Source of the DNA: Bifidobacterium miconisargentati
GTDB taxonomy: Bacteria > Actinomycetota > Actinomycetes > Actinomycetales > Bifidobacteriaceae
NCBI RefSeq assembly: GCF_019331675.1
Contig: NZ_JAHBBJ010000002.1
Location: 186,001-250,000, forward strand
Direction: 5' to 3'
DNA: 64,000 nt
The position numbers were made by a program, and so were the translations under genes. Under the pieces are notes generated by a model, which saw only the letters and a list, made by a program, of their open reading frames with translations, did not search any database and had not been told where the DNA came from. Of this stretch, positions 46,136-56,407 are shown in pieces (position 1 is the stretch's first letter; each line of letters begins with the position of its first letter).

Positions 46136-47986
46136 ATGAATCGCCGGCGCATGTGGTCCGGCAGGCGGTCGGGGGTCGTCCTCACCATCATCGTATCGAC
46201 CATTCTTGCGGCTCTCGTGGCACCCAACGCAATCGGTGCCTCGGGAGCCGTTCCCTTTGACGGCGACGATCCGGCCAGCGGCACGCGCACGGTGACCATC
46301 GCCGACATCACCGATTTCCATGGCCATATCGAGCGCGGGGCCGATGTGGCCGCCGCCTTCACCTTGGCGGACAGTCATAATCCGGGCAATATGGTGGCCG
46401 TCTCGGCCGGCGACCTGGTGGGTGGCTCCCCATACGAATCCGCGGTCCAGCAGGACAAACCCACCTTGGCGATGGCCAGGACCTGGGGATTGACGATCTC
46501 CGCGGTCGGCAACCACGAATTCGACCGCTCCGTGGCGGACTTCAATAACCGCATCGCCGCGCCTGCCAACGGCATCGACTGGCTGTGCGCCAACGTTTCG
46601 ACGGCCAACAAACGTCCGGACGGCAAACTGAGCCGGGTCAAGGACTACGTGATCCGCACGGTCAACGGCAAGCGGGTGGGATTCGTGGGCGCGCTCACCG
46701 ACGCGCTCGGCTCGGTGGCCACGCCGCAGATCACGCGCGATGCCGACCTGGCCGAGCATGACGTGGACGCCATCAACCGTGTGGCCGGCGAACTCAAGCG
46801 TTCGGGCAAGGCGGACGCCGTGGTGGCGCTGTTACATGCCGACGCCTCCGCGGTCCGCGATATCGGGCGTGACGTGGATGTGGTGTACGCGGGACATTCG
46901 CACGCCGTCAAGCGTGACGTGACCGCGGGCGGCGCGCCGATCATCGAAGCGGGCAGTTTCGGGCGTGACGTGGCCGTGCAGGACCTCATCATCAAGGGCC
47001 ATGGACCTCATGCCTCGGTGCGTGTGGTCGATGTGGACCTGGGCAATGGCGTGCAGCATACGGCGGTGCCCGGCGTGCTCAACGTGGAGGGCATGAACGC
47101 GCAGCCGGTTCGCCAGGCGGCGTGGATGAGCGCCGGTGGACAGGATGCCACGGCGATCACCCGTTCGCAGCAGGTGTATGCGTCGGCCGGCGCGTATGCG
47201 GCCAAGGTGGGCGGCAAGGTGATCGGCACCCTGGCCCATGGTGCCAATTTCGACAAGCGCACCTCGCCGGGCCATGAAGGCTCGGTGGGTATGCTCGTGG
47301 CCGACGCCAACCGTGAGTCGGTGATGCGGCATGTCTACGCCGGCCTGCGATTGCCTGTCGCCGGTTTTGCGAACGATGGCAGCATCAGGACCGCCCGGCT
47401 CGACATGGACGGGGACGGCCGTGTGACCGTACGCGAGGTGGACAGCCTGTTGGCGTTGCAGTTCAAGGCGGCGCATGAGACGCTGCGCGGCCGGGATGTC
47501 AAGGCCGTGCTTGCCCAGCAGTTCCGCCGCGGGGCGGATGGCGGAGTCAAGAGGCGTTGGATAGGCATCTCCTCGAACGTGGCGTACCGGTATGTGACCT
47601 GCGGGGGAGTGGACGACCCGTGTGCGGCCGAGGATGCCAAGGCGAAGGCCGGCAAGGGCGATCCGGACGATGCCGATGACCGTGACGGCGATTCGTCGCG
47701 GGGACAGCAACGCGGCAAGGCGGCGGCCGAAGCGGAGGAGAACTACGAGAGTGCTCCGGTGCGTATCGTAGATCTCACCATCGATGGCAAGCCAGTCGCC
47801 GATGACGATTTGGTGATCATCGCATCCAATTCCTATCTGCTGCAGGGAGGCGACGATTACACGGCCTTCCGTGCCGGCACCAACTACGGCGAGCTCGACA
47901 TGTCCTATAGCCAGCCGTTGGCCGAATACCTTGCGCGGCATCCCGTGCTCGCGCCGCATGTGCCGGAAACCGGCACGGAGGCGTGA
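46136..47986 (+). CDS. Exported 5'-nucleotidase-like metallophosphoesterase
   Basis: A 616-residue protein with an N-terminal signal (RRSGVVLTIIVSTILAALVAP, then GASGA). The metallophosphoesterase domain has VTIADITDFHGH, VSAGDLVGGSP, SAVGNHEFD and VVYAGHSH. The C-terminal 5'-nucleotidase domain ends with NSYLLQGGDDYTAF. Where typical enzymes carry a GGIR substrate loop, this one has FANDGSIRT followed by LDMDGDGRVTVREVD, an EF-hand-like calcium loop. A Lys/Asp-rich insert (about 495-530) is also unusual. There is no LPXTG anchor, so it is probably released or loosely bound. It would hydrolyse nucleotides outside the cell for salvage. The start at 46136 follows AGCAAGGGC; a TTG at 46115 is possible. 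Confidence 0.85.
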   Translation: MNRRRMWSGRRSGVVLTIIVSTILAALVAPNAIGASGAVPFDGDDPASGTRTVTIADITDFHGHIERGADVAAAFTLADSHNPGNMVAVSAGDLVGGSPYESAVQQDKPTLAMARTWGLTISAVGNHEFDRSVADFNNRIAAPANGIDWLCANVSTANKRPDGKLSRVKDYVIRTVNGKRVGFVGALTDALGSVATPQITRDADLAEHDVDAINRVAGELKRSGKADAVVALLHADASAVRDIGRDVDVVYAGHSHAVKRDVTAGGAPIIEAGSFGRDVAVQDLIIKGHGPHASVRVVDVDLGNGVQHTAVPGVLNVEGMNAQPVRQAAWMSAGGQDATAITRSQQVYASAGAYAAKVGGKVIGTLAHGANFDKRTSPGHEGSVGMLVADANRESVMRHVYAGLRLPVAGFANDGSIRTARLDMDGDGRVTVREVDSLLALQFKAAHETLRGRDVKAVLAQQFRRGADGGVKRRWIGISSNVAYRYVTCGGVDDPCAAEDAKAKAGKGDPDDADDRDGDSSRGQQRGKAAAEAEENYESAPVRIVDLTIDGKPVADDDLVIIASNSYLLQGGDDYTAFRAGTNYGELDMSYSQPLAEYLARHPVLAPHVPETGTEA

Positions 47987-47998
47987 GATTGGTTCTTG

Positions 47999-48098
47999 GC
48001 TCCTCCCCGCTGGGGGACAGTTGAATGGCTAAAGGCATCTCCATGTAACGACTCCCCTCAGTCGGCTTTGCCGACAGCTCCCCTCGGGGAGGGGAGCC
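47999..48098. repeat. GAGGGGAGC-type repeats between convergent genes
   Basis: A decayed forward remnant (47999-48030) and an intact reverse copy (48050-48098) lie directly beside the DUF349 terminator. Confidence 0.65.
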
Positions 48099-48102
48099 AA
48101 AT

Positions 48103-48142
48103 GATAATGCCCGTCAGGAATCAAATCCTGGCGGGCATTATC
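48103..48142 (-). terminator. Terminator after DUF349 gene
   Basis: A 17-bp stem, GATAATGCCCGTCAGGA with TCCTGGCGGGCATTATC (one wobble pair), lies about 40 nt past the stop. Confidence 0.75.
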
Positions 48143-48180
48143 TCATAGAGGCCTCAGTGGGAGCTCCTGAAAGCAGGAAC

Positions 48181-49632
48181 TTACTTGATGGCGTTCAGCC
48201 ACTGCTCCTTGGTGGCCTTCTCGGCCTCGAGCTTGGCCTTCTTCTTCGGATCGGACTCGGCGGCGATCTTCTCGTTGAGCTCGGTCAGCTGGGCGTTGAG
48301 CTGCTCCTCGAAGCTGGAACGACGGGCGTCGGTCTCCGGGTCGGTCTGCTTCCAGGCGGCATCCTCGACGGCCTTGATCTGCTTGTCCACGGCGTCGAGA
48401 CGGTTCTCGATGCGGCGCATGTCGTCACGCGGCACGTAGCCGATCTGATCCCATTCGTCCTGGATCTTGCCGAGCTCCTGACGGGCCTTCTTGGCCTCGG
48501 CCTCGGTCTTGACCGGCACCAGGGCCTCGGCCTTGACCAGCAGCTCCTCCTTCTTGGCCAGGTTCTCCTTTTCGTCGGCGTTGATCTGGTCACGATCGGC
48601 CTGACGGGCGTTGAAGAAGGTATCGGCGGCCTCACGGAACTTGGCCCACAGCTCGTCGTCCTCGTTGCGGCCGGCGCGACCGGCCTTCTTCCAGCGATCC
48701 ATCAGATCGTTGAACTTGCGGGAGGTCTCGCCCCAGGCGGTGGAGTCCTTGAGCTCGTTGGCCTCGGCGATGATCGCCTCCTTGACCTCCTTGGCGTGGT
48801 TGCGCTCGTTGTCGCGGGCCTGGGCCCACTTGCGACGGGCCTGGTTGAAGGTGGTGCGGGCGGCGGAGAAGCGCTTCCACAGGGCCTCGGCCTCCGGCTT
48901 GTCGATGCGCACGGTGGTGCGCTGGTGGTTCTGCCACTCCTCGAAGAGGTTGCGGAACTTGTCCGCGGTGGAACGCCAGTTGGTGTTGTCGCCCAGGGAA
49001 GCGGCCAGTGCCTCGGCCTTCTCGACGATCGCGGTGCGCTCGGCCACGGCCTTGGCCACGGCGGCCTTGCGGGCCTCGGCGATCTCGGCCTTCTTGGCCT
49101 CGCCGGCGGCCTTCAGCGCCTCGTACTGGGCCTTGAGTGCGGCAATGTCGCCCACGACGGCCGGCTCGGCGGTCTCCTCGCCCAGCAGCTTCAGGGAATC
49201 ATCGATCTCGCGGGCCTTGACGTTCGGGGAGGTCAGGCGGCCGGCCAGCAGGTCGAGCTTGGCCTTGAGATCCAGGAAACGACGGGCGTACAGCGCCAGG
49301 GCCTCCTCCTTGGAGACGTCCGGGAACTGGCCGACCTCACGCTCGGCCTCGCCTTCCTTGACGAAGACGGTGCCGTTGTCGTCCACGCGGCCGAAGGACT
49401 CGGCGGCCTTGACATCCTCTTCGGAGTAGGCGACGGTGGCGGCGGCCGGGCCGGCGTTGTGACGCTTGGCGGCCGGGGTCTTCTTGGCGAATGCGGCGGG
49501 GGAGGGTGCATGCGGCTTCGGCACGGAAACCGGGGTCGGCTTTGCCGGGGTCGCCGCGGGTGCTGCGGGCGTCGCTGCCTGCTCCTCGGGTGCGATGGTG
49601 TGTTCGGTTTCGGTGACAGTTTCGTCGGCCAT
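48181..49632 (-). CDS. DUF349 coiled-coil protein
   Basis: A 483-residue, highly charged helical protein. After an Ala/Pro-rich N-terminus (to about 65), several DUF349 repeats of about 70 residues recur, marked by W and F positions: WRSTADKFRNLFEEWQNHQR, WGETSRKFNDLMDRWKKAGR and LGKIQDEWDQIGYVPRDDMR. The C-terminal region remains helical and basic. AAGGAG precedes the ATG at 49632. DUF349 proteins are suspected nucleic-acid or ribosome-associated factors, which would fit the adjacent tRNA-synthetase operon, but the function is unproven. Confidence 0.85.
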   Translation of the reverse strand: MADETVTETEHTIAPEEQAATPAAPAATPAKPTPVSVPKPHAPSPAAFAKKTPAAKRHNAGPAAATVAYSEEDVKAAESFGRVDDNGTVFVKEGEAEREVGQFPDVSKEEALALYARRFLDLKAKLDLLAGRLTSPNVKAREIDDSLKLLGEETAEPAVVGDIAALKAQYEALKAAGEAKKAEIAEARKAAVAKAVAERTAIVEKAEALAASLGDNTNWRSTADKFRNLFEEWQNHQRTTVRIDKPEAEALWKRFSAARTTFNQARRKWAQARDNERNHAKEVKEAIIAEANELKDSTAWGETSRKFNDLMDRWKKAGRAGRNEDDELWAKFREAADTFFNARQADRDQINADEKENLAKKEELLVKAEALVPVKTEAEAKKARQELGKIQDEWDQIGYVPRDDMRRIENRLDAVDKQIKAVEDAAWKQTDPETDARRSSFEEQLNAQLTELNEKIAAESDPKKKAKLEAEKATKEQWLNAIK

Positions 49633-49700
49633 GGCCAGCTCCTTAACAAGCGGTAGATCAAGTGGGTGGGTCGCCTCGCATCCCGGATGAACGGGAGGCT

Positions 49701-49733
49701 TTGACGCAGCCCTCACTTATTATATTGATTTCG
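49701..49733 (+). promoter_or_regulatory. hisS promoter giving a leaderless mRNA
   Basis: TATATT at 49721-49726 ends 6 nt before the GTG start at 49733, so transcription should start at or next to the first codon. TTGACG at 49701-49706 is a possible -35, though its 14-nt spacing is short. There is no Shine-Dalgarno sequence. Confidence 0.55.
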
Positions 49734-51133
49734 TGGCTAAAGGTGCATCAATATCAGGATTTCCGGAGTGGCTCCCCTCCGAACGTGTTGTGGAGCAGCG
49801 TGTCATCGACACGCTTCGTAAGGTTTTCGAGCTTAACGGCTTCATCGGCATCGAGACGCGAGCGGTGGAAACCGGCGCTTCCCTGCTGAAAAAGGGCGAG
49901 ACCAGCAAGGAGATCTACCTGCTGAGCCGTCTGCAGGAGGTCGGTCACGAATCGGACACGCCGATCGAGGACCGACTGGGTCTCCACTTCGATCTGACCG
50001 TGCCGCTGAGCCGGTATGTGGTGGAGCATTCGGGAGACCTCGCGTTCCCGTTCAAGCGTTGGCAGATCCAGAAGGTCTGGCGCGGCGAGCGTCCGCAGGA
50101 GGGTCGCTTCCGTGAGTTCGTCCAGGCGGACATCGACGTGATCGGCGCCGGCGACCTGCCCGACCACTACGAGGTGGAGCTGCCGCTGGTCATGGTCTCC
50201 GCGCTGGAGGAGCTGCGCGCGTTCGGTCTGCCCAAGGCCACCGTGCACGCCAACAACCGCAAGCTGTCCGAGGGCTTCTACCGCGGACTGGGCCTGACGG
50301 ACATCGAGGGCGTGCTGCGCGAGATCGACAAGCTGGACAAGATCGGCGCCGACGAGGTGGCCAAGCTGCTGGTCGAATCCTGCGGCGCCACCGAGGACCA
50401 GGCCCGCGCCTGCCTCGAACTGGCCGGTCTGACCGCCGCCGACGGCGCCGAGCTGGCCTCCAAGTTCGACGAGCTGTGCGCCGCGCACGGCATCGCCCAG
50501 GATTCCGAGGCCTACACGCTGGCCCGTCAGGGTCTTGACACCCTCGCCATGATCGTGGACGAGGCCGCCGCCATCCGCCCCGGCTCCGTGATCGCCGACC
50601 TCAAGATCGCCCGTGGACTCGACTACTACACCGGTTCCGTCTACGAGACCTTCCTCGACGGTGCGGCATCGCTCGGCTCCATCTGCTCCGGCGGCCGCTA
50701 CGACAACCTCGCCTCCCAGGGCAACCGCAAGTACCCGGGCGTGGGTCTGTCCATCGGTCTGAGCCGACTGGTCTCGTACATGCTGCACACCGCCGGCGCG
50801 CACGCCAGCCGCGTCTCGCCGGCCGCCGTGCTCGTGGCCGTGTGGAATGAGGATGACCGTCCGGCCGCCAACCGCATCGCCGCCCAGCTGCGCGCCCGCG
50901 GCATCGCCACCGACGTGGCCCCCACCGCCGCCAAGCTCGGCAAGCAGATCAAGTACGCGGACAAGCTCGGCATTCCTTATGTATGGTTCCCGGCCTCCGC
51001 CGCGGACAGTGCCGAAGGTGAGCAGGCCACCGGCGACGAGGTCAAGAACATCGTCACCGGCGAGCAGGTGCCCGCCGATTGCACGTCGTGGGAGCCGGAT
51101 ACTGTGGTTGCCCAGCAAACCGTCGAAATCTGA
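49733..51133 (+). CDS. hisS: Histidyl-tRNA synthetase
   Basis: A 466-residue class II synthetase that charges tRNA-His. Motif 1/2 text is LHFDLTVPLSRYV and FPFKRWQIQKVWRGERPQEGRFREF (read in parts). The histidine-binding motif is ARGLDYYTGSVYE, motif 3 lies in SICSGGRYDNL, and an anticodon-binding domain occupies the last about 100 residues. The start codon is GTG at 49733 with no ribosome site, apparently leaderless. It is followed 33 nt later by aspS, a conserved pair. Confidence 0.96.
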   Translation: MAKGASISGFPEWLPSERVVEQRVIDTLRKVFELNGFIGIETRAVETGASLLKKGETSKEIYLLSRLQEVGHESDTPIEDRLGLHFDLTVPLSRYVVEHSGDLAFPFKRWQIQKVWRGERPQEGRFREFVQADIDVIGAGDLPDHYEVELPLVMVSALEELRAFGLPKATVHANNRKLSEGFYRGLGLTDIEGVLREIDKLDKIGADEVAKLLVESCGATEDQARACLELAGLTAADGAELASKFDELCAAHGIAQDSEAYTLARQGLDTLAMIVDEAAAIRPGSVIADLKIARGLDYYTGSVYETFLDGAASLGSICSGGRYDNLASQGNRKYPGVGLSIGLSRLVSYMLHTAGAHASRVSPAAVLVAVWNEDDRPAANRIAAQLRARGIATDVAPTAAKLGKQIKYADKLGIPYVWFPASAADSAEGEQATGDEVKNIVTGEQVPADCTSWEPDTVVAQQTVEI

Positions 51134-51166
51134 CGTATTCGAGTCAAATCGAGGAGAAACAAGACA

Positions 51167-52966
<1,800 letters not shown>

Positions 52967-52992
52967 TTCTCGCGCCGACTGAATGCGTGAAT

Positions 52993-53030
52993 GATGGGCC
53001 CCGCACGGCTACGGCTGTGCGGGGCCCATC
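52993..53030 (+). terminator. hisS-aspS terminator
   Basis: GATGGGCCCCGCAC pairs perfectly with GTGCGGGGCCCATC. Confidence 0.85.
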
Positions 53031-53074
53031 GTCGTATGCGCATCCGTATGTTGTGTGCCGGTGTCCATTACGTA

Positions 53075-53195
53075 CATGATGTAGGGAAAGACGCATGATG
53101 TAGGGAATTTCACATGCTGTAGTGATGCAAAACGGCTTGTTTCCGCGGTTTTGCGAAAACGCATCCCTACACCATGCGAATTTCCCTACACCATG
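53075..53195. repeat. 19-bp-period palindromic array, copy 1
   Basis: Three motifs of the form CATGATGTAGGGAA start at 53075, 53094 and 53113. After a 36-nt core, two inverted motifs (TTCCCTACACCATG form) start at 53163 and 53182. All neighbouring starts are exactly 19 bp apart. The two arms are near-perfect inverted repeats. It lies between the aspS terminator and the 3' end of the ABC-F gene. Confidence 0.9.
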
Positions 53196-53214
53196 GGTCG
53201 GTCGTCGAGCCCGG

Positions 53215-54813
53215 CTACCGTCCGAAACCTGCGAGTCCCAGGAACCATTCGTCATGGGATACGACGATCAGCGCGCCCGGATACTCGGCCAGCAACCGCG
53301 CCAACGTCCTCTTGGAGGTCAGGTCAAGATGATTGGTCGGCTCGTCCAACACCATGAGCTGCGGCTTGGCCGGCAACGCCAGGCATAACAGCAGCTTGCG
53401 CAGCTCCCCGGGCGACGGCCGCCCCGTGGCCAGCAATCGGTCCGGATCCGCATCAAGCCGTGCGTACGCACTCAGCACCTGTGTCCTGGTCTCAGCCGGC
53501 AACGCGAGCAGCCGCTCCATGGTATTCACCCGGTCCTCGTTCGTGGTGTTCTGCGCGATTGCCAAGCATGGCACGTCGGCGGCGTGCGCGAGCATCGCAC
53601 CCATGAGCGACGACTTGCCCGCACCATTCGGCCCGGTCACGGCAATATGGTCGCGTGGCCCAATCGAAATCGCCGGGATCATGAGTCCCGCCGCCGCACC
53701 GCCGCCCTCAGACGGCGATAAGCGGATGCGATCACCCGAACGAGCCGTCCGGCATAGCGAGTCCGCCGATTCGCCATCGCCGCTCGACACGGATACGGAC
53801 GCTTCACCGAACCGAATCACGCCCGGCCCGAGGCGGATGAGCTCGCGGCACCGAGCCGGTTCGATATCCATCCAGAGCGCGCCCTCATATCGTTTGGCCG
53901 GCACCGAAGCCGAATCCGCAGCCCGTTTCGCGGCGGCAAGACGTCCGTCAAGCTGGCTGTAGGCGCGCGTCACGCCACGGTCAAGTCCGGTCATTTTGGC
54001 CAATTGCCGGCGATTGCGGGCGTCATGATCCTTACGTTCGACACGTTCGCCGTGCTGTTTGTCCGATTCCACCTGTTGCACCTTCGCGAACCGTTGCGCC
54101 TTCACGGCCGCCAACCGGGCGACTTCCCGCCGTGCTTCATCCGCACGCGCCACGTCCGCACCGTTCCGCAGCTCCATCTGCCGGGAGGCTTCGGAATATC
54201 CGCCGCGAAGCGTGGTCACCACCGTCATGTTGCGCGCCCCCACATGTCGCCGCTCGAACATGACGCAACGAGCACATGTCGCATCAATCAGCTCCACATC
54301 GTGCGACACCACGATGCCTATGTCGCGATATCCGCGCATAGCGGAGACGATGCGTTCGCGGGTCTCGGCATCGACATGATTGGTCGGTTCGTCGAGTATC
54401 AGCACGTCAGGGTGCAACGCGAGCGCACAGGCGATTTGCAATCGTTTCCGTTCCCCACCGGAAAGATTCGCATATCGGTACGGCCAATCGTCCGCGACTG
54501 CCAGGTCGTCGCGTATGGCGATCGACTCGGGCGACCAGTCGGCGGCGAACTCCTCAAGGTTTTCCGGCGCGTCGGCCGTATCCTGCGGGCAGTATCCGAC
54601 GATCATCCCCCGAGAATCCGGCGTGACGGTTCCTGCATCGGGCCTCAGCCTGCCGTGCGCGATCGCCATCAACGTGGATTTGCCGATGCCGTTATCGCCC
54701 AGCACGGCGGTCCAGCCGATGGGAAACGCCGCGTCGACCCGTTCGAACAACGGTTCCGGAGCATCGGGATAGGTGAAGGTGATGCCATTCATCGTGAGCA
54801 TTGTCGGTTGCAT
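53215..54813 (-). CDS. ABC-F family ATPase
   Basis: A 532-residue protein with two ABC domains on one chain and no membrane segments. NBD1 has GDNGIGKST, LSGGERKRL and VLILDEPTNH. NBD2 has GPNGAGKSS and LMVLDEPTNH, but its signature is SPGELRKLLL instead of LSGGE. The linker (about 200-300) is long, Arg/Lys-rich and helical, as in ribosome-binding ABC-F proteins that either tune translation or protect against drugs. GAGGAAAGG precedes the ATG. A 16-codon upstream frame ends 3 nt before the start. Drug resistance is possible but not shown. Confidence 0.85.
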   Translation of the reverse strand: MQPTMLTMNGITFTYPDAPEPLFERVDAAFPIGWTAVLGDNGIGKSTLMAIAHGRLRPDAGTVTPDSRGMIVGYCPQDTADAPENLEEFAADWSPESIAIRDDLAVADDWPYRYANLSGGERKRLQIACALALHPDVLILDEPTNHVDAETRERIVSAMRGYRDIGIVVSHDVELIDATCARCVMFERRHVGARNMTVVTTLRGGYSEASRQMELRNGADVARADEARREVARLAAVKAQRFAKVQQVESDKQHGERVERKDHDARNRRQLAKMTGLDRGVTRAYSQLDGRLAAAKRAADSASVPAKRYEGALWMDIEPARCRELIRLGPGVIRFGEASVSVSSGDGESADSLCRTARSGDRIRLSPSEGGGAAAGLMIPAISIGPRDHIAVTGPNGAGKSSLMGAMLAHAADVPCLAIAQNTTNEDRVNTMERLLALPAETRTQVLSAYARLDADPDRLLATGRPSPGELRKLLLCLALPAKPQLMVLDEPTNHLDLTSKRTLARLLAEYPGALIVVSHDEWFLGLAGFGR

Positions 54814-54816
54814 AGG

Positions 54817-54867
54817 TCATGCCTTTCCTCGGGCCCCGTTGCGTCGACATCCGCATGGAATGCGCAT
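54817..54867 (-). CDS. Candidate leader peptide of ABC-F gene
   Basis: A 16-codon frame, MRIPCGCRRNGARGKA, stops 3 nt before the ABC-F ATG and contains that gene's ribosome site. Resistance ABC-F genes are often controlled by such leaders. Its own ribosome site is poor (AGG directly at the ATG), so translation is doubtful. Pairing segments ATCCGCGTG and CATGCGGAT around it could form alternative hairpins. Confidence 0.3.
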   Translation of the reverse strand: MRIPCGCRRNGARGKA

Positions 54868-55263
54868 CCTGCCGGGAATCAGGCAGAAAGCACACGCGGA
54901 TCACTGACAAAACAACGAGACGTTTTCGGCGTGCCGGCCACAAACGATGATGATGCGATGACGGTATGGAACCAATGATGACTGCGACGAAGTCCGGTGG
55001 GACGAACGCCTATGACATGGATGACACGCGGCGGCACGCTTCAGCGCGCGGGCTCCGCTGCAATACCGTCATCCTTCACAGACGCAACGCTAATCGATTC
55101 CTTTCGCCGGTCTTCTTGGCATATGGGAAGACCTCCAACAATGCCCGGCCACTATATCTCCGCATACTGACCGGCTGGCAGCACTGTACGTGCAACATGC
55201 CGGAGACTTTGAGTTATCCACATTGCTCGTTTTCATGCTGACGGCAACCGCAAATCGGATATC
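54868..55263. other. Divergent intergenic region
   Basis: Apart from the leader of the ABC-F gene, nothing convincing is seen. The short open frame at 54966-55241 has no recognisable protein features. GC content falls toward the DUF559 gene. Confidence 0.4.
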
Positions 55264-56229
55264 ATGCCCGGCATGAATATGTACAACCAGCAAAACATGC
55301 CAGTCAACGGCGAAATTCAGAACTACGTACAGCGCGAACTTACCGCCCAAGCCACGGCGAAAGCTGCGGAATGTCAGTCATTGCTCGCCCGAAAGCGCAC
55401 GGAAGGATCCACCTGCTTCTCGCTTCATACCGCTCTGGAGCTTTATGCCATCGAACGCCCCCGTCAATGCACGTTGCCGGTCAACGATTTCTACATCACC
55501 ATTCGGGATGGTACGCAACGTTCCACGGTGAAAAGAGTCTCATACCGGACGTGGAACCAGCCATTCCTCACGTACGTCTTTCCCAACGGACTCGTGTGTA
55601 TGCACCCCCTTGATACGTGGATTCAATATGCGCAGTACCTGAATCTTGACGAAATGGTGATACTCGGTGAGGCAATCATACGGCGCTTCAGATATTCCGT
55701 CGATCATTTCCGTAACCGGCTCAAGAACTTCACCCATGTCGTTGGGCGTGTACGCTGCGAGCAAGCGCTGCCGCTTATTCAGGTATCTGATTCGGTGCAG
55801 GAAACGCGCGCCCGACTTACATTGCTGCGTTTCGGACTTTCCGTTCCGCAGATGCATTACGGTATTACGGACACGAACGGAATTGTTCGATACGTCGTTG
55901 ACATGGCATATCCCGACAACCATGTAGCCATCGAGTATGACGGCGATCATCATCGCCGGTTTCGTAATCAATATGTACGGGATCAGCGTAAACGGCGCGA
56001 TCTAAGGGCTATGGGCTGGACGGTCATCGAAGTGTTCGCCGACGACTTGTGGAATGAGCCGAATCAGCGCGATTTCGCACAACATGTGGCGAACGCATTG
56101 AACGTACCCCTAACGGGTCGGCCACAGCATCAATTCCGGGCACTGACCGATTCGCGGATCGCCATTAATGCACGCAAGGGCGAGTATCAACGCCGGCAGC
56201 AGACAGCACGGATCCACAAAAGCCAATAA
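55264..56229 (+). CDS. DUF559-type nuclease-fold protein
   Basis: A 321-residue protein. The N-terminal about 190 residues are like the actinobacterial regions that precede DUF559 domains (HTALELYAIERPRQ, FPNGLVCMHPLDTW). The C-terminal domain has a Vsr/PD-(D/E)XK-like core: VVDMAYPDNHVAIEYDGDHH, then DQRKRRDLRAMGWTVIEVFADDL. Conserved Asp, Glu and Asp are present, so nuclease activity is possible. Base composition is lower in GC than its neighbours, and it lies between array copies 1 and 2, suggesting an accessory origin. ATG at 55264 or 55273 may be used; neither has a clear ribosome site. Confidence 0.75.
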   Translation: MPGMNMYNQQNMPVNGEIQNYVQRELTAQATAKAAECQSLLARKRTEGSTCFSLHTALELYAIERPRQCTLPVNDFYITIRDGTQRSTVKRVSYRTWNQPFLTYVFPNGLVCMHPLDTWIQYAQYLNLDEMVILGEAIIRRFRYSVDHFRNRLKNFTHVVGRVRCEQALPLIQVSDSVQETRARLTLLRFGLSVPQMHYGITDTNGIVRYVVDMAYPDNHVAIEYDGDHHRRFRNQYVRDQRKRRDLRAMGWTVIEVFADDLWNEPNQRDFAQHVANALNVPLTGRPQHQFRALTDSRIAINARKGEYQRRQQTARIHKSQ

Positions 56230-56234
56230 CGGCC

Positions 56235-56374
56235 CATGCTGTAGGGAATAGCCCATAGTGTAGGGAATTTCACATGCTGTAGTGATGAAAAACGGCTTGT
56301 TTCCGCGGTTTTGCGAAAATGCATCCCTACATCATGGGATAATCACCACAGCATGGGCCGTTCCCTACGTCGGA
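56235..56374. repeat. 19-bp-period palindromic array, copy 2
   Basis: Direct motifs start at 56235, 56254 and 56273. After a 36-nt core, inverted motifs start at 56323, 56342 and 56361, the last one incomplete. It ends 33 nt before the histidine kinase start, in the position of a promoter or operator. Confidence 0.9.
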
Positions 56375-56407
56375 TGCTCCATCCGGTCACGGTGCGACAA
56401 TGAAGGC

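Noticed and set aside
53122..53388. A protein frame starting in array copy 1
   Set aside because: It runs antisense into the ABC-F gene and is not shared by the other copies beyond the core.
54966..55241. A 91-codon plus frame before the DUF559 gene
   Set aside because: No ribosome site, no conserved features, and composition unlike a coding region.
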